This document shows positions 62,181 to 64,000 of a stretch of DNA of 64,000 bases, one piece after another; the first letter of the stretch is position 1; every line of letters starts with the position of its first letter. Origin of the DNA: Streptomyces sp. NBC_01235 (GTDB lineage: Bacteria; Actinomycetota; Actinomycetes; Streptomycetales; Streptomycetaceae); assembly GCF_035989285.1 (NCBI RefSeq), contig NZ_CP108513.1:10416001-10480000 (forward strand), written 5' to 3'. The notes under the pieces are model-generated. The model saw nothing but the letters and a program-made list of their open reading frames with translations. It made no database searches and was not told the DNA's origin. A program made the position numbers and the translations under genes.

Positions 62181-62190
62181 GGTCTATCAC

Positions 62191-62829
62191 ATGCCCGACC
62201 AGCACTCAACACTGCGAGCACAACGGCGAGCGGAGACGCAGCGCACGATTCAGGCGCACGCGATACGGCTGTTCACCGAGCGCGGATACGACGCCACGAC
62301 CGTGACCGACGTCGCCGAGGCCGCAGGTGTGTCACCCATGACCGTGTACCGGCACTTCCCCACGAAGGAAGACCTCGTGCTCGTCGACCGGCACGGTCGG
62401 CTCGTCGCCGAGCGGATCGCCGCGTCGTCCGCGTCGCAGCCCCTCGTCCGCCGCATCGGCGGAGCGCTCATCGACTCGGCCGCGACGCTGACCAGCGGCG
62501 GCCACGGCGACGACCCGGCAGCGGGCGAACAGTTCCTGCTCGCCCGCCTCCGGCTCATGATCTCGACGCCCGCCTTGCGGGCCAGGCACCTGGACAATCA
62601 CTACGCCCTTCAGCAGGCGATCGTCGACGCCCTCGGGGGCGACGCCACCGACCCCGACGCGGCGTTCCAGGCCCAAGCGGCGGCAGGCGCCTGTCTCGCC
62701 GCCATGCACACGGCGTTGGTGCGCTGGGCCGAGGACGACGGACGGACCGAACTGCCCGGCCTGATCGCCAAGGCGCTTGCTGCCGCCTTCGGGGACGACA
62801 GCGTCGACCGCGTCGGCCCGGAGGCGTGA
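62191..62829 (+). CDS. TetR-family repressor of the divergent SDR gene
   Basis: A 212-residue protein: helix-turn-helix (TQRTIQAHAIRLFTERGYDA, TTVTDVAEAAGVSPMTVYRH, FPTKEDLVL), then a helical ligand domain (about 70-205). It most likely binds the two CTACC-N5-GGTAG sites between itself and the SDR gene and is released by a small molecule the SDR handles. No ribosome site; the start follows a leaderless-type promoter. Confidence 0.9.
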   Translation: MPDQHSTLRAQRRAETQRTIQAHAIRLFTERGYDATTVTDVAEAAGVSPMTVYRHFPTKEDLVLVDRHGRLVAERIAASSASQPLVRRIGGALIDSAATLTSGGHGDDPAAGEQFLLARLRLMISTPALRARHLDNHYALQQAIVDALGGDATDPDAAFQAQAAAGACLAAMHTALVRWAEDDGRTELPGLIAKALAAAFGDDSVDRVGPEA

Positions 62830-63048
62830 GAACGCCCCTGCGAGCACCCGCCTGAAGCGACCGACGTCGGCCCGGAAGCTGAAGACGCCGCGGTACCGGC
62901 GTACCGGTGCCCCGGCCTGAGGGAGCGAAGGCGCACACTGGAAGAGCACAGCCCCCGCACGCGGGTGCGCCGGTGATGGGGCACACCGTGACCGCGGAGG
63001 CGTCTGCGCTCACGGTTCCTGGGCCGGCCACGCCGACCAGGAGGATCC

Positions 63049-63555
63049 ATGCCCGCACCCAGCAGCCCGCCCGACCGGTCCGTGACGCGGTCCGGCGTCG
63101 CCCTGCGCCACCGTGCCGCACGCCTCCTCGCGCGCCTGCACCACAGTCCCGCTCCCGGCGGGCCGTCGCGCCAGGCCCAGGCGCGGGCCCTGCTCGCGGT
63201 GCTGGACGAGGCGGTGGCCGCTCAGCGGCCCGCTGATGCGGCAGTGGCCGCGTGCGGGGAGCCCGGCCCCGTCGCCGGGCGGACCGCCCAGGACTGCGGG
63301 CGCGCGGGCTCGGCATTCCTCCGTCTCCGGGCCCGACTGCTGGAGCTACCCCTCACCGAACCCGATCTGCTGGCGGCGCAGGCGTACGCAGGGCGGCTGC
63401 TGGCGTACGACCAGTGGATGGTGCGCCAGTCCCTGAACCTGGCCTTCAGCGTGCACCCGGACGTTCGTACGGAGGAGGCCCGACAGCGCCTGAACGGCCT
63501 GAGCCGACCCGCGGACGATCTGCGACGACTGCGCGATGCCCTGCGGTCCGCGTAG
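63049..63555 (+). CDS. hypothetical helical protein
   Basis: A 168-residue protein rich in Ala, Arg and Leu, predicted all helical (RHRAARLLARLHHSP, RQAQARALLAVLDEAVAAQR, DLLAAQAYAGRLLAYDQWMV). ATG behind a good AGGAGG. No signal or motif recognised. The 219-bp gap before it shows no gene. Confidence 0.6.
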   Translation: MPAPSSPPDRSVTRSGVALRHRAARLLARLHHSPAPGGPSRQAQARALLAVLDEAVAAQRPADAAVAACGEPGPVAGRTAQDCGRAGSAFLRLRARLLELPLTEPDLLAAQAYAGRLLAYDQWMVRQSLNLAFSVHPDVRTEEARQRLNGLSRPADDLRRLRDALRSA

Positions 63556-63668
63556 TTCGGACTGACTCCGGCGGACAACAGCCGCATGCTCGCCCGCATT
63601 GCGTCCCCCGGGGCCGGGTGTCGCGCTCGGGCGTGGCCGCGAGGCGCCGGGCGGGGATGATGGCGGGT

Positions 63669-64000
63669 ATGCGCATCCGTATCGACGCCGTCGACCTGCC
63701 CGGACTCGTCTGCCGGCCTTCCGCTGACGGGAACGCTCCCGCCTACGGCAACGTCCATGTCGCCGTGCAACGACGCGACCGGCCGGCCGAGCTCCTGGAG
63801 CCGCAGCCCGGCGACGCCCCGTCCGCGACGTGGACCCTGGAGTGCACCGCCGTCGCCTCGCCGACCGGTACCCAGGTGAAGGGCCCGTACGTGCAGGACC
63901 GTCTGGGGCGCCGGTTCGTCTACCTGTCCTGGGGCACGGTCGACGAGGCGGGCGTCTTCACGATGTTCCGCCGCGCCAAACTCATGCTCGACGCCGTGCC
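63669..64000 (+). CDS. DUF5990-family protein, N-terminal part (runs off the window)
   Basis: 110 codons are visible: MRIRIDAVDLPGLVCRP, YGNVHVAVQRRDRPAELLEP, GDAPSATWTLECTAV, GPYVQDRLGRRFVYLSWGTV, MFRRAKLMLDAV, the pattern I recall for DUF5990. Function unknown. The ATG at 63669 follows GATGAT by 7 nt, a leaderless-type layout; two ATG codons at 63657 and 63660 are in the same frame. Confidence 0.7.
   Translation, partial: MRIRIDAVDLPGLVCRPSADGNAPAYGNVHVAVQRRDRPAELLEPQPGDAPSATWTLECTAVASPTGTQVKGPYVQDRLGRRFVYLSWGTVDEAGVFTMFRRAKLMLDAV

Noticed and set aside
1..64000. tRNA, rRNA, CRISPR arrays and prophage genes
   Set aside because: None seen on reading both strands. The only mobile element supported is the TnpB element at 1.9-3.3 kb.

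Overview
The window is GC-rich (coding third positions are almost all G or C) and its gene content is typical of a Streptomyces chromosome. That content includes Tat-type secreted glycosidases, SpoIIE/PP2C phosphatases with ATPase modules, an ArpA/ScbR-type hormone receptor, an ECF41 sigma factor, DUF574 methyltransferase, DUF5990 and DUF6191 proteins, and many apparently leaderless promoters. It reads as accessory, arm-like chromosome: catabolic islands, decayed genes and a signalling locus, with no rRNA, tRNA or CRISPR seen.

1-3.3 kb is a scar region. It holds the 5' end of a uvrA-like gene whose homology stops abruptly, an intact kdpF beside a frameshifted kdpA remnant, an IclR regulator, and a transposase-less IS200/IS605-type element with an apparently active TnpB. 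3.4-6.8 kb holds a membrane PP2C phosphatase and a coupled pair of exported proteins (a lectin/lyase-fold protein and a Tat-type alpha/beta hydrolase), closed by a strong bidirectional terminator.

6.85-21.7 kb is a carbohydrate island that I infer serves beta-L-arabinofuranosyl glycans. A leftward operon of secreted enzymes (large alpha/alpha-barrel glycosidase with discoidin domains, ricin-GH43 enzyme, ricin-metallopeptidase) lies across a LacI-family gene from a rightward operon (ABC sugar importer, then GH127 and GH146-type enzymes). Both operons start from good -35/-10 promoters, and just after each -10 lies the same 15-bp motif (13/15 identical), a candidate LacI operator. 21.8-26.8 kb holds small metabolic genes and a CopG/Fic-like toxin-antitoxin pair with a perfect 16-bp palindrome at its promoter.

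26.8-32.2 kb is the most notable region: acyl-CoA oxidase (leftward), ArpA/ScbR-type receptor, cytochrome P450 and a second receptor homologue. I recall the same gene types in the same order at the avenolide (butenolide autoregulator) locus of S. avermitilis. ARE-like sites sharing an 11/13 core overlap the promoters of the oxidase and the receptor. 32.2-37.7 kb has a kinase-fold protein, a transmembrane Ser/Thr kinase with a PA-IL-lectin-like outer domain, and small membrane proteins.

37.86-43.52 kb is a tightly coupled three-gene operon of two proteins I do not recognise and a TPR-CHAT protein with an intact His/Cys dyad. This is the best candidate for an undescribed system. 43.6-50.3 kb holds a CdaR/PucR regulator, an amino-acid-type ABC importer, a DadA-like oxidase, an Lrp regulator and an SMP-30 lactonase. 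50.4-57.3 kb holds a large GAF-PP2C-ATPase sensor and a ribose-type ABC importer. 57.5-64 kb has a membrane protein like a diguanylate cyclase lacking its catalytic part, a decayed LRV repeat gene, an ECF41 sigma factor with its partner, an SDR/TetR divergent pair with two identical operator palindromes, and the start of a DUF5990 gene.
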